Assembly (NCBI GenBank): GCA_019113395.1
Contig: DXHL01000006.1
Coordinates: forward strand, 149,808-213,807
Direction: 5' to 3'
DNA length: 64,000 nt
From: Candidatus Rikenella faecigallinarum
Lineage (GTDB): Bacteria > Bacteroidota > Bacteroidia > Bacteroidales > Rikenellaceae
The notes below the pieces were generated by a model that saw only the letters and a list, made by a program, of their open reading frames with translations, was not told where the DNA came from and made no database searches. Position numbers and translations under genes: made by a program. Each line of letters starts with the position of its first letter. Positions within the stretch are counted from its first letter, which is position 1. Positions 62,683-64,000 of this stretch are shown piece by piece.

Positions 62683-63720
62683 ATGCCACTCTACTTCCCG
62701 AAGCACTACCGTCCCCGTCTGGTTCCCGAGACGCAGGAGCAGGCCATCAAAGAGATTAAGGACACCTTTCAGCAGACCCTGAGCGAAGCATTGGGGTTGC
62801 GTCGGGTGACGGCACCCTTGTTTGTGCTTTCGGGCACGGGTATCAACGACGACCTGAACGGGACGGAACGCGCCGTGAGTTTCCCGGTCAAGGATATGGG
62901 GGATGCCCGCGCCGAAGTGGTTCACTCGCTGGCCAAGTGGAAACGGGTCAAACTCGGAGCCTATCAGATTGCTCCGGGATACGGGCTCTACACCGACATG
63001 AACGCCATCCGCGCCGACGAGGAGTTGGACAACATCCACTCCCTCTATGTGGACCAGTGGGACTGGGAGCGCACCATACGGCCCGCAGAGCGAACCGTGG
63101 CCTTTCTGAAAGAGACGGTCGGTAAGATTTACGACGTGCTGCTGCAGGTCGAAGCCGCAGTCTATCGTACCCATCCGCACATTACGCCGGTACTGCCCGC
63201 CGACATCACCTTTATTCACGCCGAAGAGTTGTTGCGCCGCTATCCGACACTCACGCCCAAAGAGCGCGAAAACCGTGCGGCAAAGGAGTATGGGGCGGTC
63301 TTTATCATCGGCATCGGGGGCAATCTCTCGGACGGCAAGCCGCACGACGGCCGTGCTCCCGACTACGACGACTGGAGCACCCCGAACGAGGAGGGTTTTG
63401 AAGGCTTGAACGGCGACCTGATTTTATGGAATCCCGTGCTGGAGTCGGCCTACGAGATTTCGTCGATGGGGATTCGGGTGACGCCCGAGTCGCTCGAACG
63501 ACAACTCCGCCTGACCGGCAAATATGACGAACGCAAAGATTTGAAATACCATCGGATGCTGATGGCCGGCGAGTTGCCGCTCTCGATAGGGGGCGGTATC
63601 GGCCAGTCGCGGCTCTGCATGTTTTTCCTGCGCTGCGCCCACATCGGCGAGGTGCAGGCGAGCATCTGGCCCGAGGAGATGCGGGCCGCCTGTCGCGCAC
63701 ACAACATCGAATTGAAATAA
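62683..63720 (+). CDS. asnA: Aspartate-ammonia ligase (asparagine synthetase A)
   Basis: A 345-residue enzyme making asparagine from aspartate and free ammonia. AsnA motifs are clear: GTGINDDLNGTERAVSF, AEVVHSLAKWKRVKLG, GYGLYTDMNAIRADEELDN, the SAYEISSMGIRV segment and the C-terminal GGGIGQSRLCMFFLR typical of class-II synthetase folds. I chose the ATG at 62683 over an ATG 21 bp upstream because the latter overlaps the promoter. The next gene, a glutamine synthetase, also fixes ammonia. Confidence 0.96.
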   Translation: MPLYFPKHYRPRLVPETQEQAIKEIKDTFQQTLSEALGLRRVTAPLFVLSGTGINDDLNGTERAVSFPVKDMGDARAEVVHSLAKWKRVKLGAYQIAPGYGLYTDMNAIRADEELDNIHSLYVDQWDWERTIRPAERTVAFLKETVGKIYDVLLQVEAAVYRTHPHITPVLPADITFIHAEELLRRYPTLTPKERENRAAKEYGAVFIIGIGGNLSDGKPHDGRAPDYDDWSTPNEEGFEGLNGDLILWNPVLESAYEISSMGIRVTPESLERQLRLTGKYDERKDLKYHRMLMAGELPLSIGGGIGQSRLCMFFLRCAHIGEVQASIWPEEMRAACRAHNIELK

Positions 63721-63794
63721 TGCGGGCCGGATTTCCTCAGCCTGCCTGCAACAGAAACAAAAAGCGGTACTAACAACATAAAATTCACACACCC

Positions 63795-64000
63795 ATGTCA
63801 TCACTCAGATTCAAAGTCGTAGACGAAGCGATTCGGCGCAAAGCCCTCGACGTACAACTGCCCTCGGCCCGTCCGTCGGACTATTTCGGGATGTACGTAT
63901 TCACGCAGGACCGGATGCGGAAATACCTGCCCAAGAACGTTTACGAAGCGTTGGTGGACACCATGAACAACCGTACACCCCTGAATCGCGAGTTGGCGAT
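63795..64000 (+). CDS. glnN: Glutamine synthetase type III, N-terminal part (runs off the window)
   Basis: The first 68 residues of an open frame that continues past the window end. MSSLRFKVVDEAIRRKALDV, PSDYFGMYVFTQDRMRKYL and PKNVYEALVDTMNN match the N-terminus of the GlnN (GSIII) family common in Bacteroidota. It makes glutamine from glutamate and ammonia. No catalytic residue lies within the visible part, so the call rests on the N-terminal signature. It follows asnA after 74 bp, a pairing of two ammonia-assimilating genes. Confidence 0.9.
   Translation, partial: MSSLRFKVVDEAIRRKALDVQLPSARPSDYFGMYVFTQDRMRKYLPKNVYEALVDTMNNRTPLNRELA

Overview
The window looks like a stretch of chromosome from a GC-rich member of the Bacteroidota, most likely the Rikenellaceae (Alistipes or a close relative). 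This is inferred from gene families, promoter style and base composition, not from a database match. Several families are typical of that phylum: DUF4834, DUF3098, DUF4270, a short GT5-only starch synthase, split chromate transporters, glutamine synthetase III and FtsX/MacB-type permeases. Many genes are preceded by the Bacteroidota -7 element TAnnTTTG (TACCTTTG, TATCTTTG, TACTTTTG). Gene content is mostly core metabolism. I see no phage, insertion sequence, CRISPR array or classical genomic island.

Layout. 1-5.2 kb: 3' end of purB, rubredoxin, DUF4834, an MsbA-like ABC exporter, a cysteine-poor thioredoxin-fold protein and a secreted CBM9-like protein. 5.2-6.05 kb: GC-rich repeat-bearing intergenic block A. 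6.05-10.7 kb: outer-membrane barrel receptor, CDF cation exporter and a reverse-strand chrA pair. 10.8-19.5 kb: envelope and RNA-modification run (YfhO-like, ftsX, DUF3098, uppP, truB, queA), then a GT5-only synthase with a DUF4270 lipoprotein. 19.6-29.5 kb: topA, an FAD dehydrogenase, aroA, aroC, DUF177-rpmF-plsX-fabH and tRNA-Arg(CCT). 29.6-35.7 kb, reverse strand: GH27 alpha-galactosidase and a glycogen cluster (debranching enzyme, GT4 synthase-like protein, GH57). 36-39.6 kb, reverse strand: recJ, then overlapping lipA-lipB. 39.6-40.3 kb: repeat block B. 40.3-52.2 kb: a two-component system with an ABC/efflux system. 52.3-64 kb: upp, repeat block D, ispD, a giant alpha-2-macroglobulin lipoprotein divergent from pbpC, asnA and the 5' end of a type III glutamine synthetase.

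The most striking finding is the 40-52 kb region. A sigma-54 activator (46921-48291) and its histidine kinase sit between an outer-membrane factor/adaptor pair, two MacB/FtsX-type permeases and one LolD/MacB-type ATPase. Three promoters in this region, upstream of the ATPase, the tolC-like gene and the second permease, share one architecture: two 17-bp sites of consensus TGTCTAWTTYTTTGACA, spaced 22 bp centre to centre, with the nearer site 55-56 bp upstream of a TGGCACG-type sigma-54 -24/-12 element. This reads as a complete local regulon in which the activator controls the transporter genes around it.

The second striking signal is a family of GC-rich intergenic repeats in four blocks (5.2-5.8, 39.7-40.3, 43.6-44.0 and 53.1-53.5 kb), with a trace near 1.57 kb. 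They hold nine copies of a short hairpin whose stem sequence changes while pairing is kept, and a 102-bp segment present twice in inverted orientation about 34 kb apart. I recognise no gene in them.
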